A stretch of 64,000 bases of DNA from Tritrichomonas foetus (GCA_001839685.1 MLAK01001459.1:64679-128678); one strand, 5' to 3'; numbered from the stretch's first letter, positions 1 through 10,862 are shown. Numbers and translations are program-made. Notes: generated by a model from the sequence alone, not told the origin.

Positions 1-224
1 CAATGTGCAGATAAATATATGATATCTCCAATTAAATATATTTCATTATTGATGCATTGATCAATGTTTGTAAATCATATTGAGATTACATTTGATAGAT
101 AGATATTGGATGAATTTCATTTTTGTTATGTAACAAAATCGAGATTCATCTTATCAGCTTTGATATTTTCTTTAGGAGTGGCTAAAGTTGGTTGGGTTTT
201 CAAATAATAAACGTGCGCTTAATT

Positions 225-229
225 TCATA
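225..229 (+). promoter_or_regulatory. Initiator-like element TCATA
   Basis: TCATA matches the trichomonad initiator consensus TCAY(T/A), in which the A is the transcription start. It would give a 23-nt 5' leader for the gene starting at 250. This is a motif match only. Confidence 0.4.
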
Positions 230-249
230 AAAAATTGATCGTTTCTGGA

Positions 250-1887
250 ATGGATGATCATTATTACCTTATCGAGAGAAGCATTAGATCAATAAAACAT
301 TATACACCAAAAAATGAGCCACATAATATCGTCAGGGAAGGTGATATTGAGCCAACACTTTCAGAATTCATCAAAATATATGAGGCAAAGCAAAACATAA
401 ATGAACTCAATGCAATTCTTCACAAAATAGCTAAATTTTCATATTATCTTCAATCTCATTTAATTTCATTGATTCACAAAATGAACATTTTTGATATCTT
501 TTGTGAAATTGTGATGAATGCTCCAAGTCAAGATTCATACATTTCAATCATTAAAATAATTTCTAATATTATCTATGAACATGATGATATAGTTCAAATA
601 CTTTTAGAACATTCTGAAATTTATCCATTATTTATTCAAAATTTGATGGCAGATAATCAAACGATTAATATTATTTCTTCAAGGATTATTATCAATTCTT
701 TGAATGCATCAAGCGCATTTCGTGCTATTTTTGTATCTAATTTCCTGACAGAGATAAATAATATGATTTATGAACTTGAAAACACACTAAATAATATGAA
801 ATATCATATCAATAGAGATAATATTGATTCTTATGAATCAATCAGATATAAACTATCATATATTTTGGAAATTATATTCGAGTTATTTTATCCAGATTAC
901 GAAGTTCCTTTAAATATTTTAAAAAGTCAATTTGATATTGTGTTTTTAATGTACACGTTCGGAAAATACACACTTTTTTTATTAACATTTTATTTCATTT
1001 TAAAGAACAATAATTATCAAATGATTGAAGCTATTTTTAACGAAAGTAATGATTTCCCAATATTAACTCTAAAAATTATTGGTAAATATTCTAATAAAAC
1101 AAATAAACTTGGAAAGGATGAAATTGATGATGATGTATTAATAGAATGCTTGAAAGTATTACGATTACTCATAAAAAGAGATCCTAAAAATAAAACTAAT
1201 AATGACCATTGTTTTATAAATGAAAAAAAGAATGAAAATATATTGTTATTCCTAAAAAATCTCATAAATGTAGGCAATAACACAGAAATTGATGAAAATG
1301 AAAATGGAAATGAAGAGGAAGGAGAAAATATTTCATTAGAAATTGCCGCCATTAATGTATTTATTGAATACGTAAAAAGGAGGAAAGCAAGAGGCGTTAC
1401 AGTAATTTCACAATATTTGCTTATTAGTGATTTACAAAATGAAGATGTATCATATCAATTTAAGAAAAAATCGGCATTAAATACACTAGCTTTATATGTA
1501 CTTGGTAGTTGTTCATCTGACCAATATCGTTGTTATGCACAAATGGATATGCTTGATACAGTTTTAAACAATCTTGACATATTAGATTTGAAACAGCAGA
1601 AAGCATTTTTCTATTTAATAAATGGTTTAATTTCCGATGATCGAAGAATTGATAATCATCCACATTTTGAATACTTCTTTCCGTATTGTGAGTTATTAGA
1701 AAATATACTGGAAGAATATCATTCTAATGAAAATAATCATCAAACTACTACTTCATTGGATTTACTTATTACCCAAGTTCAAAATCGATTAGACGATGAA
1801 AGAAATGGAATTCAACATCATGAATATGAAGAAATGCACATTTTTGATGAAGGCCATATCTCTGATGATGAGTTTCAATTTTTATGA
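250..1887 (+). CDS. Armadillo-like helical protein, function unknown (545 aa)
   Basis: An uninterrupted frame of 545 codons. The frame opens further upstream only through a TTG, so I take the first ATG (250), which lies 23 nt after an initiator-like TCATA (225-229). The protein is Ile/Asn/Leu rich and mostly predicted helix: successive amphipathic segments of 35-45 residues over residues 30-240 and 290-500 look like degenerate armadillo/HEAT repeats. An acidic Asn/Glu stretch lies near residues 345-360, and the C-terminal 40 residues are acidic and His-rich. No catalytic motif, signal peptide or membrane segment is visible. Such helical scaffold proteins are very numerous in trichomonads. I do not recognise an orthologue; PP4 regulatory subunit 3 was considered, but no specific motif supports it. 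The reading frame is secure, the function is not. Confidence 0.8.
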   Translation: MDDHYYLIERSIRSIKHYTPKNEPHNIVREGDIEPTLSEFIKIYEAKQNINELNAILHKIAKFSYYLQSHLISLIHKMNIFDIFCEIVMNAPSQDSYISIIKIISNIIYEHDDIVQILLEHSEIYPLFIQNLMADNQTINIISSRIIINSLNASSAFRAIFVSNFLTEINNMIYELENTLNNMKYHINRDNIDSYESIRYKLSYILEIIFELFYPDYEVPLNILKSQFDIVFLMYTFGKYTLFLLTFYFILKNNNYQMIEAIFNESNDFPILTLKIIGKYSNKTNKLGKDEIDDDVLIECLKVLRLLIKRDPKNKTNNDHCFINEKKNENILLFLKNLINVGNNTEIDENENGNEEEGENISLEIAAINVFIEYVKRRKARGVTVISQYLLISDLQNEDVSYQFKKKSALNTLALYVLGSCSSDQYRCYAQMDMLDTVLNNLDILDLKQQKAFFYLINGLISDDRRIDNHPHFEYFFPYCELLENILEEYHSNENNHQTTTSLDLLITQVQNRLDDERNGIQHHEYEEMHIFDEGHISDDEFQFL

Positions 1888-1953
1888 GACCTGCTTCTTA
1901 TGATATGTTTCAGAATTAAATATTTTCATTTATTTTTGTTTTTTTATAAAAAT

Positions 1954-1995
1954 NNNNNNNNNNNNNNNNNNNNNNNNNNNNNNNNNNNNNNNNNN
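1954..1995. other. Assembly gap (42 N)
   Basis: A run of 42 undetermined bases between two convergent genes. It borders the degraded reading frame that follows. Confidence 0.95.
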
Positions 1996-2040
1996 CTCCC
2001 CCCAAGTCTAGATATTAAATCTACATATAAAGAGGTGTAA

Positions 2041-2273
2041 TGTATTCTTTTGATTTTCCTCTCTGGTGCCCAACAATTTCACATTTCGATGATGAAATGT
2101 AAGAAACTTGTGTAAAAAATCCTTTCTTGCATCCGGTTCAATGAACTTTGAGGACATTCATTTTGATGAATAGTTATTCATTTGGTGATGATACATTCCA
2201 AACCATAGCTGGATATTTGAATATCTGGAATCATTCACAAAAATTTCGAAAAGAAGAGAATAGTAAGAAATAA
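2041..2273 (+). pseudogene. Broken coding remnant ending in a copy of the VPS15 C-terminal WD segment
   Basis: Read on the + strand, one frame gives a protein-like string interrupted by two in-frame stops (TAA near 2100, TGA near 2142), then a 36-codon stretch from the ATG at 2165 to a TAA at about 2273. This stretch contains AGYLNIW, identical to the last WD repeat of the adjacent VPS15 on the opposite strand. At DNA level, 22 bases (2211-2232) are an exact reverse complement of 2312-2333 inside the VPS15 coding end. I read it as a fragment of an inverted duplication, or a relic of another WD-repeat gene. The pair could also form a hairpin in a VPS15 3' transcript. The upstream end may lie in the assembly gap. 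Confidence 0.4.
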
Positions 2274-2293
2274 AAGTAATGATTCAAACAAAT

Positions 2294-5200
2294 TTATTTA
2301 GGTGATAGTGACCAGATATTCAAATATCCAGCTTGGTCACCTGACATGCAGTATGGCCCTTTATTATAACTTGTGCATGATGTAATTGGAAAAGTGTGGC
2401 CATGAAGCGAACTACTAAAAACTTGTGGCAAATCAATTGAAGGAACTGTTCCCGATTTATTAGGATGTAATAAATTGAATTGATTATTATCAAAGAGAGA
2501 ATAACTTTGTCCTTGATTATTAATTTTATACGTTCCATATTGATTCAGGACAACTATGGAGTTTTCAACAGTCATTATTGAATTAACTGATCCATAAATA
2601 TTAAAAATAGGGGTTTGGATATTGTTCATATGAAATAAAGAAACTTCATTTTTCTTGGCAATCCCAAAAGTGCAATTAGGAAGTGTAACAATATCCAAAA
2701 TGTCATTAAATTTCATGTAAGTAATTGGTGCGCTGATCCTATGATCAAAAATATAAAAGCCACCATTTTTTAATGAACATGCAAACAAATCCTCCGATTT
2801 CCAGCGTACAATTTTCGAAATCCCGCTTTCATCCAAAACTTTATAGCTGGCTTTCTTGTTGTACTTGTGATATGGGTTAAAATCGATTAGCTCACCATTT
2901 ATTTCGACCAAAAGCGAATCATGGTTAAAAACTGCGCTCTGGGTGAGCTTGGCCTTCGTTCGAATCAATTTAATAGTTGCAGTTTTCCGACGAAGAATAA
3001 TTTCATTATCAAGAGTAATTAAAATACTATCATTATTTCCAGCTTGATCAATATTTACAAGTTTATGATCAAATGAAAGAGAGCAATCGTTTTTCAATTG
3101 GGGTTTGTTTTGTAGATTTAATTCATAGCGAGAAACAGTATTGTCTATTCCTTTTAATATACAACTCATGCCTTTGTTATGATTTGGAAGCAATAAAATT
3201 TTATCAAAACTATTAAATTTACATGATGTATAAAATTTCGTTCGAACTTCGGGACTACTAACTGTCATTGAATGAAGTGAGTTGGACTTCTTCATAGGAC
3301 CCAAATTACTACCCGTATTATTGACTTGATTAATTGATTGATTATTTAATTGATTATTCATATGATTATTTATTACACCATTTGAATCGTTTTGGTAGTT
3401 AGAGTTATTGTTGTTTGGATCGACGAGATTGTTTTGGGGGTTGATTAATGCTAAAATGCTGTAGTTTGAATATATTTGTGGAATATTCTTTAATAAAATC
3501 TTGGCACTAACTCGTGCAGAAAGTGAACGAGATGTTAAATGGCTGTATACAAGTTTTGCGATGGCAGAATAATGACAATTTTTAATTGCACCATCCTGAA
3601 TCATCATTGTGAAAGCATCAAAGATAATACTGATATCTTCGGCATCTTCGACAACGTACGAAAGAAGGGCTCGTTGAATTGGATCATAAAACTCGGAATA
3701 AAATCGAATTTTGTCACAGTGACGAAGAACTCGTAAAAACGCCACAAGGAATTCGATAATTCGGGGAATATAGGAGTTGCAATTTAAAATTTGGAAGACG
3801 ATAAAGCATAATGCTCGAAAGATAGAATAACTTTTTGTATAAGCAACACTTTTCGCAGTACTCAAGAAGTTTTTCGCGATAAACATTTGCGTTTCATCAA
3901 CTTTTTTATTTAGAACCGATGTTGGAAGCATTGGCGTAAAGAATGCTGGTTGCATAGGCAATTCATCAAGGATTGAAGGCCATAACCGAGAAAATTCAAC
4001 AAGAATAATCGGAATTCGAGAAATTATGACATTTTGGGTGTCTTTTAGTTTCACAGCTTCAAGTAATCTTGGAACAAAGTAAATTGAACTGAATGAGTGC
4101 ATAGGTTCAGTATCATCGACTACATCTATTGTTTTAATCATCTTGATAATTGTATCTAATGCAAGTGAGGAAATAATATTTGATTGTCTTCGAAGTAGAA
4201 ACAGCAAAGGTGGAATTAAACGAACAATTTTTATGCGGGTATCATGAATACCTTCTGAATAAAACCCATATTGATTAATTAAGAGGCATAATTCATTTAC
4301 TGAGATTTGATGCGAAAACAACTCTGCAATAAATGTTAAATAAATCAAAATACCTTCGTGTACATTATTTGATAAAACATTTGAAAGTGTTGAAGTATTT
4401 GCCAGAATCGATTCGATTTTCTTTTCATGAGAATTAATTGCAAAGAAATCATAGTAAATAGTCATCCATTCTGGAAAATATAGATGTGCGGTTTGAATAG
4501 AATTAATTCGATTGGTAGGATCAATATCAATCAATGAAATAATGAGCTTTTTCATGTCCTCATTTGGAATTTTGTCGAACACTTTCATATCGTCAAGACT
4601 TTTGTTTTCTGAATATTGAACTAATGATGTAAAGTCGAAAAGTGACTCGCCATCAGAAAAAAGATAAAATAAAAGGCATCCTAAACTAAATAAATCTGCT
4701 GCAAACATATTTGGGTTGTGGGAGACATCATTGGATATTCTTTCCGGCGCCATAAAGGCATCACGCCTTCCATATGAAAAGAAATGAATGAAATAATGCG
4801 GCTGATTAGGCGCAATAATTTGTGGCTTGTATGGCGCATGATCGGTCAAATAAACAAATAGCCCAGGAGTGACCAAAATGTTTTCTGGTTTGATGTCGCC
4901 GTGATACAAATCTATATTGTGCAAGTTTATGACGGCCCTGAGCAATTGAAAAGCGATCCATTCTTTCTCGCATGGCTCAAGGGGAGGATCCAAGCCGACT
5001 CGCTCTAAAAGGGGCATATCGATATACTGACGCATTAAATAAGCACCGTTCCGTGTTAAATATGGGACTGATATGATATTTCCGGATGTGGTTTCTTTAG
5101 AAAGTGTGCATCGGTCGCTGAAAATTTGGTAATAGGTTTGTGCAATAGATATGGCGGTTTTGTCGAAGAGTTGTATTGCTTTGACTGCAATTAATTGTTG

Positions 5201-5332
5201 ATTTTTATTCACAGCGCGAAAACTTTGATTGAATGTACCGTCAAAAATACTGACAGGGTCTTTGAGACTAAGCGCGTTAAAATCATCGATATACCATGTA
5301 TTACCCGACGGGCATGTAAGCTGATTTCCCAT
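2294..5332 (-). CDS. VPS15: VPS15 (PIK3R4) regulatory protein kinase of the class III PI3-kinase complex
   Basis: Regulatory, membrane-anchoring subunit of the Vps34 PI3-kinase complex, which acts on endosomes and in autophagy. I chose the ATG at 5332 because it yields MGNQLTC, a classic N-myristoylation start; the frame extends six codons further only through a TTG. The N-terminal kinase fold (about residues 20-300) shows the hallmarks of this family: HGDIKPEN in place of HRDLKPEN, TDHAPYKP where DFG would be, and MAPER. A long helical HEAT-like region (about 310-640) follows, then a low-complexity Asn-rich linker (about 650-690), then WD40 blades ending in AGYLNIW close to the C-terminus. 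At 1012 aa it is shorter than animal or yeast VPS15 (about 1350-1450). The altered catalytic residues are normal for the family. Confidence 0.93.
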   Translation of the reverse strand: MGNQLTCPSGNTWYIDDFNALSLKDPVSIFDGTFNQSFRAVNKNQQLIAVKAIQLFDKTAISIAQTYYQIFSDRCTLSKETTSGNIISVPYLTRNGAYLMRQYIDMPLLERVGLDPPLEPCEKEWIAFQLLRAVINLHNIDLYHGDIKPENILVTPGLFVYLTDHAPYKPQIIAPNQPHYFIHFFSYGRRDAFMAPERISNDVSHNPNMFAADLFSLGCLLFYLFSDGESLFDFTSLVQYSENKSLDDMKVFDKIPNEDMKKLIISLIDIDPTNRINSIQTAHLYFPEWMTIYYDFFAINSHEKKIESILANTSTLSNVLSNNVHEGILIYLTFIAELFSHQISVNELCLLINQYGFYSEGIHDTRIKIVRLIPPLLFLLRRQSNIISSLALDTIIKMIKTIDVVDDTEPMHSFSSIYFVPRLLEAVKLKDTQNVIISRIPIILVEFSRLWPSILDELPMQPAFFTPMLPTSVLNKKVDETQMFIAKNFLSTAKSVAYTKSYSIFRALCFIVFQILNCNSYIPRIIEFLVAFLRVLRHCDKIRFYSEFYDPIQRALLSYVVEDAEDISIIFDAFTMMIQDGAIKNCHYSAIAKLVYSHLTSRSLSARVSAKILLKNIPQIYSNYSILALINPQNNLVDPNNNNSNYQNDSNGVINNHMNNQLNNQSINQVNNTGSNLGPMKKSNSLHSMTVSSPEVRTKFYTSCKFNSFDKILLLPNHNKGMSCILKGIDNTVSRYELNLQNKPQLKNDCSLSFDHKLVNIDQAGNNDSILITLDNEIILRRKTATIKLIRTKAKLTQSAVFNHDSLLVEINGELIDFNPYHKYNKKASYKVLDESGISKIVRWKSEDLFACSLKNGGFYIFDHRISAPITYMKFNDILDIVTLPNCTFGIAKKNEVSLFHMNNIQTPIFNIYGSVNSIMTVENSIVVLNQYGTYKINNQGQSYSLFDNNQFNLLHPNKSGTVPSIDLPQVFSSSLHGHTFPITSCTSYNKGPYCMSGDQAGYLNIWSLSPK

Positions 5333-5716
5333 GGAAATAGATGTATACAAACTAACTAGATCTAGATGTAGAAGACTATTGAGANATNTAAATGNNTAAT
5401 TGTTGATATTATTGTCATCTAAAAATTATTTAATTGTAATCCTATTAATAATATATAAATATTATAATTTAAAAATCAAGATACAGAGAAAACCAAATCC
5501 AAAAAAAAATTGTGAGAAAAAAATAAACCCCACAGAAATTTCTGAGAATTATTGAGATAAAAAGTGATTTTATAGCATTAATATCTTGATTATTTCTTAT
5601 CATAAATCGTGCTTTTTATTATCATATGACCCTCCATCGAAAATTATAATGTTTTCCAAAATACAAAAATGAAGTATAAAAAAAATATTAATAATTTTGA
5701 TATAAATAAAAAAAAT

Positions 5717-5905
5717 TTAGGCATCAATGAGAAGATTACGAATGTTTTGCCATCTAAATGGCGAGTCATCAGAAAATTCACTTGGCATCGAGTCTGGAAA
5801 AAAACATATTGGATTCCATTTTTCTTGATTTGGTCTTTCAATCNGTTGTATCTGTATCCCTGCTTGAGAATGTGCTGTTGAGGACTGCCAGTCTATTTTC
5901 TTCAT
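5717..5905 (-). CDS. Possible small protein (62 aa), unknown
   Basis: An ATG-initiated frame of 62 codons containing one ambiguous base (5844). Its composition is protein-like (balanced Trp, Gln, Pro, Asp, Ser; for example FFPDSMPSEFSDDSPF), unlike translations of spacer DNA nearby. An initiator-like TCATA lies on the same strand at 5918-5922, about 15 nt before the ATG. I recognise no family. It could equally be a remnant of a transposon or of a larger gene. Confidence 0.35.
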   Translation of the reverse strand: MKKIDWQSSTAHSQAGIQIQXIERPNQEKWNPICFFPDSMPSEFSDDSPFRWQNIRNLLIDA

Positions 5906-6932
5906 ATACTAAAATTTTATGACAGAAAAGATTTCAATACATTCATATTTGTCAAATGGAAATTGAATTAATTCAACATCACTGAGTTAAAACTATCAAA
6001 ATTTTCGCGATTTTTAATTAAAAATCGATAGAAGAAGTGTAAATAGAATTATGGGAAGCAGTATTATAATCTTTGTGATTCTTGGAAAAAAAGCTTCTCA
6101 CAATTTTTTTTTAGGCTTTCTCCAAAATCGCTCTTTTTTCGGTTTAATTGTTGCAAAATTTCAAAACTATGAATAAATATGGCTCATAACTATAAAAAAT
6201 AGATTTAACAATTGACTGAAAGCTGTTCACCCGAAAACTGAAACAATAGCTTCTTCAGAATCATTTTCGAAATATTTTTGAATTCGGCCATTTGCGAAGT
6301 TTGCGATAAGGGAAATTTTCGTCATTCTTTTAGCTATTTGGGTTTTGATTTTTGACTGATGGTATTAAGTAATACTGATGATAAGGATCATTTTAGTGAT
6401 TTCGTACGTTAAGACTATTTGGTTTGTATACATCTATGGAAATAAGGAAAACTAAAAATTCAATTATTTCTCGATTCAATTAATCCACAAAAAATCGATG
6501 ACAACTTTTTCATATATGAATGAAACTTTTTGCATGCCGAACATTCACATGAAAGAATTAATTTACAATCAGATAGTTTTGTATACTTTATTTGTATTTT
6601 GTGAGCACTCACATTCTTAATGTCTTGTAAGTCAACTGAAGAGACAATTGAAATGTTTACGAATGACAAATTTCTAAGAAAAAAATAATATGTCAGTATT
6701 ATTTTTACAGAAATTTATATGTCTCATTTCTATTCTATATTCGAATATACAATTCCAAGAATGGCAGCTAAAATTTTCTAATTTTTTAAAAAGATAACAA
6801 AAAAGAATGATTTGTATGAGTGAAAGTTAAAAAAAAATATTTTACTAAAACACGCATAGTTTAAAATATGAGATAATATTTTGTAATTAACATTCAACGG
6901 GAAATGTGACCTACTAAAGCGAACGTATAAAA
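5906..6932. other. Spacer without a supported gene
   Basis: About 1 kb of AT-rich sequence. A 69-codon minus-strand frame at 6460-6669 has no ATG near its start and is not supported. Ambiguous bases occur in the adjoining spacer at 5385-5396. No RNA gene was recognised. Confidence 0.6.
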
Positions 6933-9900
6933 TTATTTGTTCAATAACTTTTGTAAATCTTCACAATATTTTTGATTTGGTAATCCACTCTTTATTGTTG
7001 GTAAAATTGTGTGAATCTGTGCATCTTTCATTATTGGATGTGACTGTGGATACATTATTCCAAGTGTGAGTAAAAGTGCAATACATTGCTGCGAATTAGC
7101 AATACCACTTTTCAATATTATTGGTGATTTTTCGATTAAATAAGCAAAATCATTCAGCCAAATTCCTGTTCGTGAAACAACATTTAATAAAATCAAGCAC
7201 ATTTCAACAATTCTAGTATTATTAATTGTATTGGATGCCAAATCAACAACAGCTTTCAAAAATCCATCATTGCTGTAACTTTCAATGCATTTCATAAACA
7301 TTATATTCGATCTTAAAAATGTGAAGATTGCCAATTTAACTTCATCTTCAACATCATCACTTAATATCGACTTTGATAAATATTTAGGCATTTCAACAAT
7401 CCTTACCATTCGTTCCTTCAGGTCTGGATTTTTAGCAACAATTAACATAGTTTTAATGCCGAATAAAGGTGGCATTTGAAGCCAGGTTCGACTTGAATAA
7501 ATCAACTCTGGTCCTTGGGCATATCGATTAATAATTATATTGAAAATCAAAACGGCAATCATTCCAACTTCTTTTGAAATATTTGAAGCCTTTGCTAAAG
7601 CATTAATTAAACGTTGACTTAATGGTATTTGCTGCATTTTTGAAATAACAAGTGAAGCATCTAATGAATATTCAGGCATATTTAAATGTTTAACAACAGT
7701 AATAATTGGAATGTTTGTAGTTGTCGCGACGTTTTCAAATTTACAAATTGAACGATATGAAGCAATAACAGTGTCGGGATATTCGGATTCAATTCCTTTA
7801 GAATATATTAACATTTTTCTATTGTTGATATTTGCAAAATCAGGATAGTTAATTGCAAGATTCGTTATTACATGAATAAATTCTTTATATTTAATGAAAA
7901 TATCAATTTTTGGTAAATAAAGATCGAAAATTGCATCACGGTACTCAGTATTTGGACCAATGTTATTCAATAATGCAATGAAGGGGAGTGCATTCTTATC
8001 TGAAAGGTTAACTAGTGCCTTTCTAACAACATCTGATGAAACTGTAACTGGTGTTACCTTAAGAATACTAATAAGAATCGTAATAACGGCGTCAGTGACT
8101 GATGCTTTTTCCAATGGAATTAAAACATGAAGTTTTTCTTCTAAAAATGGTTTAACAAAATTAATATTTCGTCTTAATAGTGATGCTAAGTCATAAACAA
8201 CGTTATCGATTAAATTGGTGTAGCCCATTCCTTTGAAGATTTGCGGAATAGTTGAAAATAAGTTACGTGCTGTATCTGGAGAAATAGTATTTAACTTTTG
8301 CTTGAATAAAATGTATAATTGACCGAAATTTGGAAGTGGTTCATTTAATGAAAATTGTTGTCCTTGATATATCATTTTAGAATCTGGAGAGCTTTTCCGT
8401 TGTGGACTTGAAGGATGACCTTGTTGACTTACACCAACTTTTCTTTCATTGTTCAGAAAAACATTATTGTTCTTGTTGTTGTTATTTGATTTGTCAAAGT
8501 ATTTCAAGAAAATATTGTTGTTCATATCAATGCCAGCTCCATTTGGTTTAGTTTGCTGTAAGAATGTATCATTTTCTTTTGAGGGCTGTGGATTTTGTTT
8601 GTTGTTTTGATTTGGATTAGATAATTGTGGTATTTCTTGATTACTTTGAAATGGATTCACATTTTGTGTACTGGAATAACCATCTTTATCGAATTGTTGT
8701 TGTGTTTCATTTTGTGGTAGAAAGTTGGAAATTTCTAGTGGTAAGGTAACTTTTGTTCCTGTTTTTGGAGGTGTTAAAAGTTCTGGTGAAGGAGTCATTG
8801 GTTTGAGTGGAGGTGGTGGCTCTATTGGCTCTTCATATAGATAAGCAATATTTGAATTTTCTTCAGTAGTCTCATTGAAAATTGGGGCCTCATGATCTGA
8901 TTTGAAGGGATTTGCATTTAATTCTTCGTTGTCGCTTTCAGGTAAATCATAATTTACTTCACCAAATTCTTCTTCTTCAACTTCATCTTCATTTTGATCA
9001 TGTGAAGGTGCATTAATTGCATTTGAACTATTGAATATTGTCATTTCTTTTGGTGTTGGCGGTTCTGGTGGTGGGAACCTTGTCACAAATTCATCAATTT
9101 TTTCCTCATTAGCACCACGAAACATAACTTCATGTGATTTAAACTTCTCGAATATTTCACGAAATGTTGGTCTGATTTCTGCATTCTGGTGCCATAGCTT
9201 TGGAAGTAAATTTCGAATTCCAAAAGGGGCACCAGGTGGAATTGGTGGTCTTTCTCCATTAACAACTTTTAAAGCAACTTGGTATGGTTCATTGATACCT
9301 CTAAATGGTACACTTTCCGTTAATAATTCCCATAATAAAATTCCAAATGCGTAAACATCAACTTTAGTTGTATAATTTCCGGACTTGAGAATCTCAGGTG
9401 CCATCCAATGTGGAGTTCCAATATTTGCTGTCATGTAATTGGATTGGTCTGTTCCATCACTTTGGATATTTTTTATAAACCTGGCGATTCCAAAATCGCA
9501 AATTTTTGGAAGAGTTTCTTGATCAATCAAAATATTGAGTGACTTTAAATCTCGATGTATGACATTATGGTCATGCAATCGAATCATTCCTTCAACAATT
9601 CCCATTGCTAATAATGTCTTATTAGTCCCATTCAATATCGGCGATCCGGGCTTATGTCTGAGTGCCTCAAAAAGTGATCCGCATGGAACAAAATCTGTAA
9701 CAATGATGTAAGGTGGTTTGTTTGAATAGCCGATAAATGGAAGCAAAAAATAATTATCGCAGCATGCTAAAATTTGAACTTCTCTGTTAAAATAAACGAG
9801 TGCCTGTCCTTCCAACTTTTCGAGAAGCAACTTTTTGATTGCGACTTTCCTTCCTGTTCGAGTATGGATTCCAAAATAGACTTCGCCGTAACCGCCTTTT

Positions 9901-9983
9901 CCAATTTGCTGCTGTATTTGAAATTCACCGATTGTGACAAGGAGATGATCAAGATTCGACATGTCATCCTCTGGCGCAGACAT
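6933..9983 (-). CDS. TKL-like serine/threonine protein kinase with armadillo-like tail
   Basis: Cytosolic kinase of 1016 aa. The catalytic domain (about residues 18-290) is complete: glycine loop GKGGYGEV (28-35), VAIK with K50, HRDLKSLN near 144, DFG, GTPHWMAPE in the activation loop, and DVYAFGILLWELLT. HRDLKSLN and the W in the APE region are typical of the tyrosine-kinase-like group. Residues about 320-590 are low-complexity, rich in Asn/Gln/Pro/Glu. The remaining 420 residues are helical and armadillo-like. This kinase/linker/ARM layout is a recurrent trichomonad family. The ATG at 9983 is the first in frame; a second Met is at residue 8. Substrates cannot be inferred. Confidence 0.9.
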   Translation of the reverse strand: MSAPEDDMSNLDHLLVTIGEFQIQQQIGKGGYGEVYFGIHTRTGRKVAIKKLLLEKLEGQALVYFNREVQILACCDNYFLLPFIGYSNKPPYIIVTDFVPCGSLFEALRHKPGSPILNGTNKTLLAMGIVEGMIRLHDHNVIHRDLKSLNILIDQETLPKICDFGIARFIKNIQSDGTDQSNYMTANIGTPHWMAPEILKSGNYTTKVDVYAFGILLWELLTESVPFRGINEPYQVALKVVNGERPPIPPGAPFGIRNLLPKLWHQNAEIRPTFREIFEKFKSHEVMFRGANEEKIDEFVTRFPPPEPPTPKEMTIFNSSNAINAPSHDQNEDEVEEEEFGEVNYDLPESDNEELNANPFKSDHEAPIFNETTEENSNIAYLYEEPIEPPPPLKPMTPSPELLTPPKTGTKVTLPLEISNFLPQNETQQQFDKDGYSSTQNVNPFQSNQEIPQLSNPNQNNKQNPQPSKENDTFLQQTKPNGAGIDMNNNIFLKYFDKSNNNNKNNNVFLNNERKVGVSQQGHPSSPQRKSSPDSKMIYQGQQFSLNEPLPNFGQLYILFKQKLNTISPDTARNLFSTIPQIFKGMGYTNLIDNVVYDLASLLRRNINFVKPFLEEKLHVLIPLEKASVTDAVITILISILKVTPVTVSSDVVRKALVNLSDKNALPFIALLNNIGPNTEYRDAIFDLYLPKIDIFIKYKEFIHVITNLAINYPDFANINNRKMLIYSKGIESEYPDTVIASYRSICKFENVATTTNIPIITVVKHLNMPEYSLDASLVISKMQQIPLSQRLINALAKASNISKEVGMIAVLIFNIIINRYAQGPELIYSSRTWLQMPPLFGIKTMLIVAKNPDLKERMVRIVEMPKYLSKSILSDDVEDEVKLAIFTFLRSNIMFMKCIESYSNDGFLKAVVDLASNTINNTRIVEMCLILLNVVSRTGIWLNDFAYLIEKSPIILKSGIANSQQCIALLLTLGIMYPQSHPIMKDAQIHTILPTIKSGLPNQKYCEDLQKLLNK

Positions 9984-10862
9984 TCAAATCTTTACTTTTA
10001 CACTTGGATATTGATTGAATTTATGAATAATTTAATTCAAAAATTTGATTAAAAAAAATAATATCAAAAAGTTGTCATCAATTCTTTTTTGAAGACAATT
10101 GATATGAATTATACGCAGATTACAAAGTGCTCGCAAATATGATATAAATCATTACAAATTATCTATCTATCTATCTATCTATATCATTATTATAAAGAAC
10201 TTTATCGATATTAATCATCTTAGTCAAATGTCGATTATAGAAATTTCTTGAAGAGATTCATTCAAAAGAATCTCATCATAGAATGTAAAACAAAATTGCT
10301 TTTATTGAAGTTTTGATGAATATTATAATCTAATTAAGCGATCATAATTAAGAAATTCATATAAAACAGATTTACTGAGAAATGAGCCATGTTTATAAAT
10401 AATATTTAAAAAAATCTTCTAGTGTCGCAAGTATGAAGTATTGATTAATGATATGAAGACTATTTACACCAATAACTCTTCAATAAGGCCTTTAGTGAAA
10501 TCGTTTTGATTATTATTTGTTTCTTTTTATTTATGAACAATAAACTTGAATGGAAATATCATCAAAACTGTTACAACAACAGGTATTGTTGTATCAGTAA
10601 AATTGTAAACATACATTAATTTAATCGTATCATTCTTGAAAATGAGCAAGCATTTTACAACCTGAACATAGAATTATTACATTTTGTATAATTATTTAAG
10701 ATAGATTTTCTTCATACTTTTAACGAATATGTGAATTATGTTACATTTCATTAATGTGTAATTTAAGCTGATATCAGATGGTATAAAGTTAAATATTAAT
10801 TTGTAAAAAATGTGATTGAACAAAATAAAAATCTAAAATTCACGTAAACATTTCTTTTTATT
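9984..10862. other. Spacer; only a tetranucleotide microsatellite
   Basis: AT-rich intergenic sequence between two minus-strand genes, carrying both the promoter of the kinase gene and the 3' flank of... the upstream PP2A-A gene's downstream side. The only structure noticed is (ATCT)n at 10161-10182. No coding or RNA gene signal was seen. Confidence 0.6.
10161..10182. repeat. (ATCT)n microsatellite
   Basis: Five and a half uninterrupted copies of ATCT in noncoding sequence. A potential polymorphic marker. Confidence 0.9.

Noticed and set aside
2294..5332. Loss of HRD and DFG in VPS15 as an anomaly
   Set aside because: HGDIKPEN and TD(F/H)A are the normal state of the VPS15 family, so this is not a novel inactivation.
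6460..6669. 69-codon minus-strand frame with a CECSAC motif
   Set aside because: Opens with TTG, and its only internal ATG is late; no codon bias, no initiator, no recognisable product.
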